Part shown: positions 9,230-17,241 of the stretch, one piece after another
Layout: every line of letters starts with the position of its first letter
Numbering within the stretch: the first letter of the stretch is position 1
Assembly: GCA_016787445.1 (NCBI GenBank)
Contig: JAEUTQ010000057.1
Location: 1-64,000 of the forward strand
Direction: 5' to 3'
Origin: Bacteroidia bacterium
GTDB taxonomy: Bacteria > Bacteroidota > Bacteroidia > B-17B0 > Aurantibacillaceae
Length of the DNA: 64,000 bases
Notes under the pieces: generated by a model
The model's database searches: none
The model's input: only the letters and a program-made list of their open reading frames with translations
Told to the model about the DNA's origin: nothing
Made by a program: the position numbers and the translations under genes

Positions 9230-10491
9230 TACTTACTTCTAATAATATCTACCGGATCAATTTTACTTGCTTTGCGTGCGGGGATATAACCGGCTATTGC
9301 AGTTACCACCATACCAAACACAAATGCAAAAGCGAAAAAATATGGCGACTGATTAAATTGCAAATGTTCCATAGCTACAAATCCTTTCATATTCATTCGT
9401 ATGCTACCCACAATTTCTTGCAGCGTAAACCCTAAAATCAAACCAAGAATACCGCCAAAGAATCCAATGATTAATGACTCTGACAAAAAAATTGTTTTTA
9501 TATCGCGATCCTTATAGCCTATGGCTTTTAGTATGGCAATGTCTTGCATCTTCTCATAAATAATCATCATTAGAATATTAAAAATTCCAAATCCCGAAAC
9601 AACAAGTATCGATGAAATAACAAGTCCGGTAATCATATTTTGAATTTTAAACAAACCAAAAACATTAGCATTGGCATCCTTCCAGTTTTGAGCTGTGTAG
9701 CCATAGCGTGCTGTAAACTCTCTTGATAGCTCTTCTGCTTTATCAATATTTTTTAACTTAATATTGATATCCGTTAAATAAGATCCATCCACCTGCAACA
9801 GTTGCTGTGCACTTCTTAAGTTTACAAATGCGCGTGTTTTATCTACCTCAACAATCCCTGAACGATGAATGCCAACCACCTTTAAGATGAGTTCGACACC
9901 CTTTGGAGAAACAACAGTAATATTATCACCTACCTTAGCACCTAATAATTCTGCTAATCCAATACCAAGAATTAATCCGTTGGGTGTATTTTCCAAACTT
10001 AAAATATTTCCTTCAGCCATATTATCCTGAAGTGCGAATAATAAGTTTTCCTTTTCAATATCCACTCCGGAAACTCTGCCTGAAGTTTGTGCAATGCCTA
10101 ATCGGAAAATAGTTTGTGTACCCAAAAAAGGCGATACACCGGCAATTTCGGGATGCTTCTCCAGTTGCTTTATTATTTGATAACCATTTTTAATATTAGT
10201 TTGCTCATCTTTTACTTTTTGATTTCTTACCACAATCCATTCATTATCCTTTTCACCTGCATTTTGCAATACGCTTTTACGTTTATTGTCAGGCTCATTA
10301 TAAATTCTGATGTTAGCGGTAGTATTGATGGATTGTTCAATAAAAACAGTTTGAAACCCCGACATTAGGCCCGCCTGAAAAATAAATATTGCAATACCAA
10401 AAGTAACCCCCAACATAGCAACTATCGTTTGTCGTTTTTTAGACAACAAATGAATGAGCGCGATTTTTATGTTAGGTGATTTTGCTTTCAT
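9229..10491 (-). CDS. ABC transporter permease, MacB/FtsX family
   Basis: 420-aa inner-membrane protein with the four-helix MacB layout: TM1 at about 20-40, a large periplasmic domain (about 45-280), then TM2-4 at about 290-310, 335-360 and 385-405. The cytoplasmic coupling region has DIAILKAIGYKDRDI, a typical FtsX-domain sequence, and the C-terminus IPARKASKIDPVDIIR is a family hallmark. With the ATPase at 8555 and the adaptor at 10493 it makes a MacAB-like tripartite exporter. The upstream adaptor stop is 1 bp away. Confidence 0.9.
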   Translation of the reverse strand: MKAKSPNIKIALIHLLSKKRQTIVAMLGVTFGIAIFIFQAGLMSGFQTVFIEQSINTTANIRIYNEPDNKRKSVLQNAGEKDNEWIVVRNQKVKDEQTNIKNGYQIIKQLEKHPEIAGVSPFLGTQTIFRLGIAQTSGRVSGVDIEKENLLFALQDNMAEGNILSLENTPNGLILGIGLAELLGAKVGDNITVVSPKGVELILKVVGIHRSGIVEVDKTRAFVNLRSAQQLLQVDGSYLTDINIKLKNIDKAEELSREFTARYGYTAQNWKDANANVFGLFKIQNMITGLVISSILVVSGFGIFNILMMIIYEKMQDIAILKAIGYKDRDIKTIFLSESLIIGFFGGILGLILGFTLQEIVGSIRMNMKGFVAMEHLQFNQSPYFFAFAFVFGMVVTAIAGYIPARKASKIDPVDIIRSK

Positions 10492-10492
10492 T

Positions 10493-11596
10493 TTATTTCA
10501 CCGGATTTTCCAAAACATCACTTTCAGTTAATCCTTCCTTTACTTCAACAAATTCTAAATCTTCAATTCCCTTTTTTATGGTAACAAGTTCTTCCTTACC
10601 CTTTACTTTCACTTTATTAAAATCAAAAACATATTCGCGTGGAATAACCATTACGATACTTCGCTTTTCAATTATGATATTTGCCTCCACCGACATACCC
10701 GCATACACTTGTTGCGCTCCATTAAAAGAAATAGTCGCCAAAACTTTTGCAGTTTTATTAATAGGATTAATGCTTAAATAATTTTCAACCACTTCCCCTT
10801 CAAATTTTTCATTGTTCTTAAAAGCATCCGCTTCATAAATGATTTTTTGTCCGGCTTTTACCAATTCCACATCTGTTTCATCTATATTTAATTCTACTTC
10901 AAATCTTTCAGGTTTGCCAATTTCCATCAACATTCTCTGTTGATTCACTAACTCACCTATTTTGACATCTACGTTGAAAATCTTTCCTGACTGTTCTGCA
11001 ATTATCACAAAATCATTTTTTGACGAAAGTTGTGTTTCATAATTGATGCGTGCGTTTTGAGCATCTAAATTTGCTTTATCCGAAATATTACTCAACGCAT
11101 CTGTAGCTTTATGATAATTGGCCTTAGAAATTTCGTATTGCACTTTAGCCTGATCGAATTGTAATTGCGTAGTTGCATTTTCTTTCAACAATTGAGAATA
11201 ACGGATAAAGTTCAGAGAATCCAACTTAAGTTTAGTGGCGGCCGCATTTAAATCATTTTGGTAGATGCTGATATAATCTGAATTACTTCCTGCATTTTTC
11301 TGAGCCAGATTCATCAAATTTTTAGCTGATTCGGCTGCAAAGTCTGCCTGATCATTTCTGATAGCAATAAGTGTATCACCCTTTTTAATTAAATCGCCCG
11401 GTTTTACATAGATTGCCTTTACATATCCCGGATATTTAGCCTGCAATTTATAATAACCAATAGGAAATACTTTTCCGGAAGCATAAACAGCCTGTACCAG
11501 ATCTTTCTTAATCGGACTAACGGTTTTATGCCCTCCACTGCAGGAAAAGAGAAGTATCGCTGCGGAAAAAATTGCAAATTTGGTTATTACTTTCAT
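10493..11596 (-). CDS. HlyD/MacA-family efflux adaptor, lipoprotein
   Basis: 367-aa periplasmic adaptor with lipoprotein signal (AAILLFSC). Domains in order are the first lipoyl half (YVKAIYVKPGDLIKKGDTL, about residues 55-73), a long alpha-helical hairpin (about 75-190), the returning lipoyl half (SGKIFNVDVKIGELVNQ) and beta-barrel and membrane-proximal regions. It lies between the TolC gene and the ABC permease with a 1-bp gap to the latter, so it is the MacA-like partner of the ABC pump. Its substrate is unknown. Confidence 0.88.
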   Translation of the reverse strand: MKVITKFAIFSAAILLFSCSGGHKTVSPIKKDLVQAVYASGKVFPIGYYKLQAKYPGYVKAIYVKPGDLIKKGDTLIAIRNDQADFAAESAKNLMNLAQKNAGSNSDYISIYQNDLNAAATKLKLDSLNFIRYSQLLKENATTQLQFDQAKVQYEISKANYHKATDALSNISDKANLDAQNARINYETQLSSKNDFVIIAEQSGKIFNVDVKIGELVNQQRMLMEIGKPERFEVELNIDETDVELVKAGQKIIYEADAFKNNEKFEGEVVENYLSINPINKTAKVLATISFNGAQQVYAGMSVEANIIIEKRSIVMVIPREYVFDFNKVKVKGKEELVTIKKGIEDLEFVEVKEGLTESDVLENPVK

Positions 11597-11629
11597 GTGG
11601 CCTTAGTTTAATTAAACAATGAGTGCCCT

Positions 11630-12982
11630 TTACTTTATATTTCCTAATGCTTTATCTAAATCAGCTTTTGCAATAATTAAATCGTAAACTGCATTTAAAT
11701 AATTGGTTTCAGCTTCCTTTAATGAGGTTTCTGCGGTTACCACTTCAAGATTTGAACCCACACCTGCTTCGTACTTCTTTTTGGCAGTTTCAAATATGGA
11801 TGTTGCCAATTCTCGGTTTTTCTTTTGTGTTAACAGAGACGCAAAAGCGTTTTTATACGAGATAGACGCTACATTTACTTCCAATTCAATAGCTGCTTTA
11901 AGATTAAGCATGGTATTATTGGTTTTAGCCAAATTAACCTGAGCTTGCTTTATTTTATAATACTTTTGTCCGCCGGCGAATATTGGAACATTCATAGTAA
12001 CACCGAACAATCCAATAGGATACCACTTTTTATCAAAATCCGCGAAATCAAATTTAGAACGCTGTGCTTGTTGCAGGTAAGTAGCATAAGCTGCTAATGT
12101 TGGAAGATGCTGTAGTTTGTAGCGTTTTAATTCCAATTTATTTAATTTCTCCTGACTTTGTAACAAAGCGTATTCCTGACGTGCTTCATAATTCACTTTT
12201 GTATCGCTTAATAATTCGATGTCCTGTAATTGGTCGGCTTTTATTTCGTCAGTTAAATTAATTGGCTGTTTCAAATCGTATCCCATTTGAAATTTCAACA
12301 AGGTTTCCGAAACACCAACTAAGCGTTCCACTTTTTCCTTTTCAATCGTTAAATTATTGTAAGCAAGCTCCAATCGGTCTACATCAATTTTCTCAACAAA
12401 TCCATTTTGATTTAAAGCTTTAGTATCGTCGAATAATTTTTTTAAGCGAACAATATTCGCATCTAAGGTTTTTAAACGTTCGCGATTGATTAAAACAGAA
12501 TAATAAGCCTTAGTAATTGTAACAATAGTTTCAACTTTAGTTCTTGACAAATTCTTTTCCGACAAAGCCTTTAATTCTTTTGCCGCTTTTAATCCTACGA
12601 TATAATCACTGCTAAAAAGCAATTGAGAGATGGTACCACCTGCTTGCATATTATATTGTACACCGAATTTTACGGGAATAAAAGTTCCGGGAGGCGCACC
12701 AAAAAACTGACCAGGTAATAATGAGGTAGGTAACTCAAAATAATCTTTGTAGTCAATGCTTCCGCTAATTTGAGGCAAACCAATTCCGGTAATTTCCTTG
12801 CGTTTATACTCATTCATTTTCACATCCAGTTCAGCGTTTAAATAATTCGCATTATGCTTAATGGCATAATCGATGGCTGTCTGTAAAGAAAAATCTGCGG
12901 GTTGAGTAGTTTGCGAATGTGCATTAAGCGCCATCACTATAACCACTACAGTTGTTTTTAATTTATTAAACATACTATTCAT
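11630..12982 (-). CDS. TolC-family outer-membrane efflux channel
   Basis: 450-aa outer-membrane factor with a signal peptide (about residues 1-23, ending AHSQ) and two long coiled repeats, each about 200 residues, of the OEP family. Features include SLQTAIDYAIKHNANYLNAELDVKMNE at the start of repeat 1 (partly quoted by the pattern YLNAELDVK) and AGVGSNLEVVTAETSLKEAE in repeat 2. It is the only outer-membrane channel in the operon, so it probably serves both the MacAB-like and the RND pumps. The start could be the ATG 3 codons downstream (MFNKLK), which fits a signal peptide equally well. Five bases separate it from the TetR gene. Confidence 0.9.
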   Translation of the reverse strand: MNSMFNKLKTTVVVIVMALNAHSQTTQPADFSLQTAIDYAIKHNANYLNAELDVKMNEYKRKEITGIGLPQISGSIDYKDYFELPTSLLPGQFFGAPPGTFIPVKFGVQYNMQAGGTISQLLFSSDYIVGLKAAKELKALSEKNLSRTKVETIVTITKAYYSVLINRERLKTLDANIVRLKKLFDDTKALNQNGFVEKIDVDRLELAYNNLTIEKEKVERLVGVSETLLKFQMGYDLKQPINLTDEIKADQLQDIELLSDTKVNYEARQEYALLQSQEKLNKLELKRYKLQHLPTLAAYATYLQQAQRSKFDFADFDKKWYPIGLFGVTMNVPIFAGGQKYYKIKQAQVNLAKTNNTMLNLKAAIELEVNVASISYKNAFASLLTQKKNRELATSIFETAKKKYEAGVGSNLEVVTAETSLKEAETNYLNAVYDLIIAKADLDKALGNIK

Positions 12983-12987
12983 AAAGT

Positions 12988-13602
12988 TTATTCGTCTTCG
13001 TTTAATTCTTTGTATTTATTAATCAGTTTATGCCCTTTTAGTGTACAAACACCATATAAGAAATGCTCATCCAATGAAAGTTGCACTTCAATGATGTTAA
13101 ATTTATCAGGAGGATAAATGTTAGGATTAAAAGCCATCTCTACCTGTTCCATTCGTAAGCGTGCTAAAATTTTCACATTCACATCGTGTCGTACCAGTCC
13201 ATCCTTTTTCCCCTTCTCCAAACTGACTTCCACCATTTTCTGGACAAAGTTTGTTTTAAAATCGCGGAGTAATTTCCATGTTTTAGGATAAAACTTTTGT
13301 AACTCATAAAACAATTGTGGATTTACTTTACCGAAAATTTCTGCCATTCTTTTCATCATTTCAAAAACTTCCTCAACTACATTGTTGGCGTTATCATAAA
13401 TAGATTTAAATGCACATTCATGTCCTTGGACATCACACTGCATTAACCTGTGAACAATCTCCTCTTTCTCTTTAAAATATTGGTATATCGTTTTTTTCGA
13501 CATACCCAGGTTTTTAGCAATATCATCCATGGTTACGCTTCGTATACCATATTTATAGAACAGTTCCTGAGCGCCTAATAATATTTTTTCTTCCGGAGTC
13601 AT
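12988..13602 (-). CDS. TetR/AcrR-family transcriptional regulator of the efflux operon
   Basis: 204-aa DNA-binding repressor. The N-terminal helix-turn-helix (about residues 8-50) reads VTMDDIAKNLGMSKKTIYQYF, a textbook TetR recognition region, and is followed by an all-helical ligand-binding domain with no recognisable ligand specificity. It is the first gene of the operon, 5 bp before tolC, so it most likely represses its own transcript and thereby all six efflux genes. A promoter with a repeat element overlapping its -7 box lies just upstream (13618-13650). Confidence 0.9.
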   Translation of the reverse strand: MTPEEKILLGAQELFYKYGIRSVTMDDIAKNLGMSKKTIYQYFKEKEEIVHRLMQCDVQGHECAFKSIYDNANNVVEEVFEMMKRMAEIFGKVNPQLFYELQKFYPKTWKLLRDFKTNFVQKMVEVSLEKGKKDGLVRHDVNVKILARLRMEQVEMAFNPNIYPPDKFNIIEVQLSLDEHFLYGVCTLKGHKLINKYKELNEDE

Positions 13603-13617
13603 GATTTCAAAATCGGG

Positions 13618-13650
13618 GACAAAACTATGGAAACTATTATTGTCTTACAA
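13618..13650 (-). promoter_or_regulatory. Promoter of the TetR/efflux operon with overlapping operator-like repeats
   Basis: On the minus strand a TTG (13650-13648), 20 nt, then TAGTTTTG (13627-13620) match the Bacteroidota -33/-7 pattern, ending 17 nt before the regulator ATG. On the plus strand AAACTAT occurs at 13622-13628 and 13631-13637 (9 bp apart), overlapping the -7 box, and the block is framed by GACAA (13618-13622) and TTGTC (13640-13644). Autorepression by the TetR protein is inferred from this position. Confidence 0.6.
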
Positions 13651-13695
13651 GTTTCTTAAAGAAAATTTATTTTTCGGATATTTGTATTTAAGCTA

Positions 13696-14568
13696 ATGGC
13701 TGAGGAAAAACATAGTCGCTGGAAAATTCTTACCGATCAGTTAAAAAACAAGTATCGTCTTGTAATACTGAACGATACAACGTTCGGGGAGAAGTTTTCG
13801 CTTCGTCTTTCGCCCCTTGGATTGATCATTGCCATTAGTGCTGTAACCATTATTATGACCACTTTGGTTATTAGTTTAGTGGCTTTTACATCCCTACGCG
13901 AGTATATTCCGGGCTATGGCGATGTGGCAGAACGCAAAAGTTTGTTAAATCTTAGCCTTAAGGCCGACTCTATTGAGCAATCTGTTGCTGCACGGGATTG
14001 GTATATAAAAAACCTGGTGAATGTTTTAGAAGGTAAAACGGAAGGTAAACCGGAAAAACCAACGAAAGATACCAGTGGCAAATTTCAAAAGGTAAATACA
14101 AAACCAAGTGAGAGTGATGTGCAGTTTAGAAAAGATGTAGAGAATGAACCGGCTTCATTACAATTTGCAGGAACTACGGTTAAAAAAAATGCCTTGGCAC
14201 AATATTTATTTTTCTGTCCTGTAAAAGGAATGATTACTACTTCTTTTAATGCTGCCGAAGAACATTACGGTGTTGATGTGGTGGCAAAGAAAGACGAACT
14301 GATTAAATCTACACTCGATGGAACGGTAATTTATGTGGGCTTTACGCCTGCCGACGGACATATCATTCACATACAACACGACAATAATTTAATTAGCATT
14401 TATAAGCACAATTCTGAAGTTTTAAAAAAGATGGGCGAGCGTGTTCAATCAGGTGAGCCTATTGCAGTAATTGGAAATTCAGGAGAAACGAGTAAAGGAC
14501 CGCATCTTCATTTCGAATTATGGCATAACGGTCTGCCCATTAACCCCGAAGAGTTTATTGTGTTTTAG
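13696..14568 (+). CDS. M23-family metallopeptidase, membrane anchored (LytM domain)
   Basis: 290-aa inner-membrane protein that cleaves peptidoglycan cross-bridges or regulates such cleavage. There is one transmembrane helix at about residues 41-66 with a cytoplasmic N-terminus, then a helical linker, and a LytM domain at about 172-285. All zinc and catalytic positions are present: H190 and D194 (EEHYGVD), H238, and H270/H272 (GPHLHFE). It is therefore likely an active enzyme, unlike the degenerate EnvC or NlpD types. It is divergent from the TetR regulator and is followed by a repeat-rich gap. Confidence 0.9.
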   Translation: MAEEKHSRWKILTDQLKNKYRLVILNDTTFGEKFSLRLSPLGLIIAISAVTIIMTTLVISLVAFTSLREYIPGYGDVAERKSLLNLSLKADSIEQSVAARDWYIKNLVNVLEGKTEGKPEKPTKDTSGKFQKVNTKPSESDVQFRKDVENEPASLQFAGTTVKKNALAQYLFFCPVKGMITTSFNAAEEHYGVDVVAKKDELIKSTLDGTVIYVGFTPADGHIIHIQHDNNLISIYKHNSEVLKKMGERVQSGEPIAVIGNSGETSKGPHLHFELWHNGLPINPEEFIVF

Positions 14569-14570
14569 CT

Positions 14571-14706
14571 ACGAACACTTCATGAAGATTTTTCATTTTT
14601 TGTTATATGTTTATTATTTCAACACTTAACATATAACACTTAACAAGAAATGATTAAGTGTAAATAAAAATCCCACATTCTCCGTGGTGAGTTTTGGTGT
14701 GTTCGT
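14571..14706. repeat. Nested inverted repeats in a convergent intergenic gap
   Basis: Outer arms ACGAACAC (14571-14578) and GTGTTCGT (14699-14706) bound a 136-bp segment. Inside are perfect 11-bp arms TGTTATATGTT (14601-14611) and AACATATAACA (14628-14638), and ACACTTAA / TTAAGTGT arms around 14637-14661. No coding potential was seen. It could act as a terminator for the M23 gene or be a small dispersed element. Confidence 0.5.
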
Positions 14707-14727
14707 GCTTTAGTGACTGAAAAACAT

Positions 14728-15147
14728 TTACAATAATCCCATTCTTTTCTTCCAGGCTTCGAAGTAAGGCGGATTGGTGATATACAATTCCTTTGTAACT
14801 GGATTCATAAATACTTGTGTGGTTTGTCCTTCACAGGCTAAATAACCATGCTTTGCACTGTAAATCTTAAAATTGAAAATTATTTTTGCCGCTGCTGAAT
14901 TAACGAATACAGTTTCAATAATCGCAGAATCGCTGTATTCTAATGGTCTTTTATATTGCGCTTGAACATCTACAATCGGAACGGCTAATCCATCCGCATC
15001 ATATACATCCAGATAAGTTAATCCGTGTTCTCTTCCAAAAGCTTCGCGCCCGTCTTCAAAAAACTTTACGTAATGTCCGTGCCATACCACACGCAACGAA
15101 TCTACTTCGCTAAAACGAATCGGAACTTCTGTCTTATTAGTAAGCAT
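14728..15147 (-). CDS. Acyl-CoA thioesterase, 4HBT hotdog family
   Basis: 139-aa cytoplasmic hotdog-fold enzyme that hydrolyses acyl-CoA thioesters. The catalytic-Asp segment near the N-terminus (SEVDSLRVVWHGHYVKFFEDG) corresponds to the D..GVV.H..Y pattern of the YbgC/4-hydroxybenzoyl-CoA thioesterase group. Substrate chain length is not predictable. The ATG shares a base with the stop codon of gatC (15147), so the two are co-translated. Confidence 0.85.
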   Translation of the reverse strand: MLTNKTEVPIRFSEVDSLRVVWHGHYVKFFEDGREAFGREHGLTYLDVYDADGLAVPIVDVQAQYKRPLEYSDSAIIETVFVNSAAAKIIFNFKIYSAKHGYLACEGQTTQVFMNPVTKELYITNPPYFEAWKKRMGLL

Positions 15148-15449
15148 TAATTATTTTGATCAATCACCTTAGGAACTTTGAAATAATCGGAGTCGCGCTT
15201 CGGTGCATTCTTTAAAGCCTCATCCTGTGTAAGTGTTACTTTCACATCATCTTCACGTAACACGTTTTTTTCATCGGTCATGTAAATTAATGGCTCTACT
15301 TTATCCGTATCCAGTTCATTTAATTTGTCAACGAAAGCTAACATGCGGTTCATGTCGTTCAAAATTTCGCCCTTCGCCTCGTCGTTAAATTCCAAACGAG
15401 CTAAGTGCGCAATTTCATCCACCATTTTAATATCAATCTTCTGTGCCAT
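15147..15449 (-). CDS. gatC: Asp-tRNA(Asn)/Glu-tRNA(Gln) amidotransferase subunit C
   Basis: 100-aa small subunit of the GatCAB complex that converts mischarged Glu-tRNA(Gln) or Asp-tRNA(Asn) to the amide form. IDEIAHLARLEF-like N-terminus (here VDEIAHLARLEF) and the C-terminal ending LREDDVKVTL...NAPKRDSDYFKVPKVI are diagnostic. The gatA and gatB genes are not in the window. The gene overlaps the end of the upstream acyltransferase by 17 bp, and its stop overlaps the thioesterase start. Confidence 0.95.
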   Translation of the reverse strand: MAQKIDIKMVDEIAHLARLEFNDEAKGEILNDMNRMLAFVDKLNELDTDKVEPLIYMTDEKNVLREDDVKVTLTQDEALKNAPKRDSDYFKVPKVIDQNN

Positions 15450-16185
15450 AATATTTATCTAATTCGGTTTTTATAAATTCATGAACCTGTGTACGCAAAT
15501 CTACTAAATTTTCTTCTGTCATCCCTTTAGTAGAAATGGGCGCACCTACAATAACCCTGGCTATACCCGGACGTCCATTGGCTTTAAAAAAACCTCCATT
15601 CTGTAACAATTGCCAGTTATTAATGTTCACGACAGGTATAATCGGTACTTGTTTTTCTATAGCCAGTTTAAACGCGCCGTTTTTAAAATTTCGCAGTTTC
15701 CCCTCGTTGGAAATAGTGCCTTCGGGGTAAATAACCATGCCAAAGCCTTGCTCAATTTTCTCGCCCGCTTGTTGCAAAGCCCTATGCGAACCTGTATTAC
15801 TTTTTCGATTAACAGGAATATCCATGTATTTAAAAAACTTTCCGAATAAAGGTGCTTTTAAAAGCTCCACCTTCCCCATAAACAAAGCCGTATGTTTCAT
15901 GTAAAACACGCTCAAACAAATATCGAGATATGATGTGTGATTAGATACCACTACACATTTGTGCGGCCATTTGAATTTCTTTTTATACTTGATTACAGGA
16001 ATAATTCCCGCAAATAGAACAATTAAAAATGCCCATACTTTTTTGAGTGCATAGGCGAACCTCAACTGTTTTGTGATGAAAGCAACATAAAACAGTGGGT
16101 ATAGGATTAAAAAAGGAATTGAAAAACACAATATAAACCACACTTTCCAAAGCGGCATAAGGGTGTATTGATAAAGTGTTTTCAT
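15433..16185 (-). CDS. 1-acyl-sn-glycerol-3-phosphate acyltransferase (PlsC family)
   Basis: 250-aa membrane acyltransferase. An N-terminal hydrophobic region (about residues 10-65) with two predicted helices precedes the catalytic NHTSYLD (HX4D motif) at about residue 92 and the YPEGTIS motif near 155. The family transfers acyl chains to lysophosphatidate; some Bacteroidota members instead O-acylate N-acyl-glycine (GlsA role), so the substrate stays open. It overlaps gatC by 17 bp and heads a three-gene acyltransferase-gatC-thioesterase operon. Confidence 0.88.
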   Translation of the reverse strand: MKTLYQYTLMPLWKVWFILCFSIPFLILYPLFYVAFITKQLRFAYALKKVWAFLIVLFAGIIPVIKYKKKFKWPHKCVVVSNHTSYLDICLSVFYMKHTALFMGKVELLKAPLFGKFFKYMDIPVNRKSNTGSHRALQQAGEKIEQGFGMVIYPEGTISNEGKLRNFKNGAFKLAIEKQVPIIPVVNINNWQLLQNGGFFKANGRPGIARVIVGAPISTKGMTEENLVDLRTQVHEFIKTELDKYYGTED

Positions 16186-16266
16186 TGATAAAATTCAAAA
16201 GGCTAAGTTACTAAATTAATGTCAATGCCGGTTTATACAGGTAAAATTGTATTTTTACAGTCAATT

Positions 16267-17241
16267 ATGGCGCGCATATTAACAGGCATACAAAGCACCA
16301 ATGTTCCGCATTTAGGAAACATATTAGGTGCTATTTTACCGGCAATCGAATTAAGTAAAAATCCAAAAAATGAATCTTTATTCTTTATTGCCGATTTACA
16401 TACTTTAACTTCGGTGAAAGATCCGCAGTTTATTATTAATAGTACAAAAGCGGTTGCTGCAACCTGGTTAGCTTTTGGGTTTGATACTACTAAAAATATG
16501 TTTTACCGCCAGAGTCGTGTTACGGAAGTGTGTGAATTAACCTGGTATTTGAATTGTTTTACGCCATACCCGATGTTGGCTAACGCGCATTCGTTTAAAG
16601 ACAAAAGCAATCGTTTAGCAGATGTGAATTCAGGATTGTTTACTTATCCGGTATTAATGGCTGCAGATATCATTTTGTATGATGCGAATTTTGTGCCGGT
16701 GGGGAAAGATCAATTACAACATTTGGAAATGACACGCGATATTGCAAGCGCGTTCAATAATAAATTAGGCAAAGAAATTTTTGTAATTCCGGAAGCGTTA
16801 ATTGATGAGCGTGTAATGATAGTACCAGGTACCGACGGACAAAAAATGAGTAAGTCGTACAACAACTTCATTAATATTTTCCTTCCGGAGAAAGAATTGA
16901 AAAAAGTGGTGGGTGGAATTGTAACAGACAGTACGCCATTGGAAGAACCGAAAAATCCTGATACGTGTAACGTATTTAAATTATATCAATTATTGGGCAG
17001 CGCCGAACAAACTGAAAGTCTCCGACAAAATTATATAAAAGGTGGTTTTGGTTATGGCCATGCAAAAAATGCTTTGTTTGAATTGATACTGGAAAAATTT
17101 GGCGAGCAGCGCCAATTATTTAATGAGTTGATGAGTCATCCAACGAAACTCGAAGAAGAATTAAGTATTGGCGAAAACAAAGCCAAAAAAATCGCTCAGG
17201 AAAAATTAGCTGTCGTGAGAAAAGAATTGGGATTTGCTTAG
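16267..17241 (+). CDS. trpS: Tryptophan--tRNA ligase
   Basis: 324-aa class I aminoacyl-tRNA synthetase that charges tRNA(Trp). HIGH-type motif PHLGN (residues 14-18) and KMSKS (193-197) are intact, and the tryptophan-pocket sequence YPVLMAADIILYDA is present. The frame is open from 16219, but the ATG at 16267 gives MARILTGIQ, the usual start for the family; the upstream 16 codons are not conserved and overlap a TATTTTTA promoter-like element. The stop overlaps the convergent NHL protein stop by 4 bp. Confidence 0.95.
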   Translation: MARILTGIQSTNVPHLGNILGAILPAIELSKNPKNESLFFIADLHTLTSVKDPQFIINSTKAVAATWLAFGFDTTKNMFYRQSRVTEVCELTWYLNCFTPYPMLANAHSFKDKSNRLADVNSGLFTYPVLMAADIILYDANFVPVGKDQLQHLEMTRDIASAFNNKLGKEIFVIPEALIDERVMIVPGTDGQKMSKSYNNFINIFLPEKELKKVVGGIVTDSTPLEEPKNPDTCNVFKLYQLLGSAEQTESLRQNYIKGGFGYGHAKNALFELILEKFGEQRQLFNELMSHPTKLEEELSIGENKAKKIAQEKLAVVRKELGFA

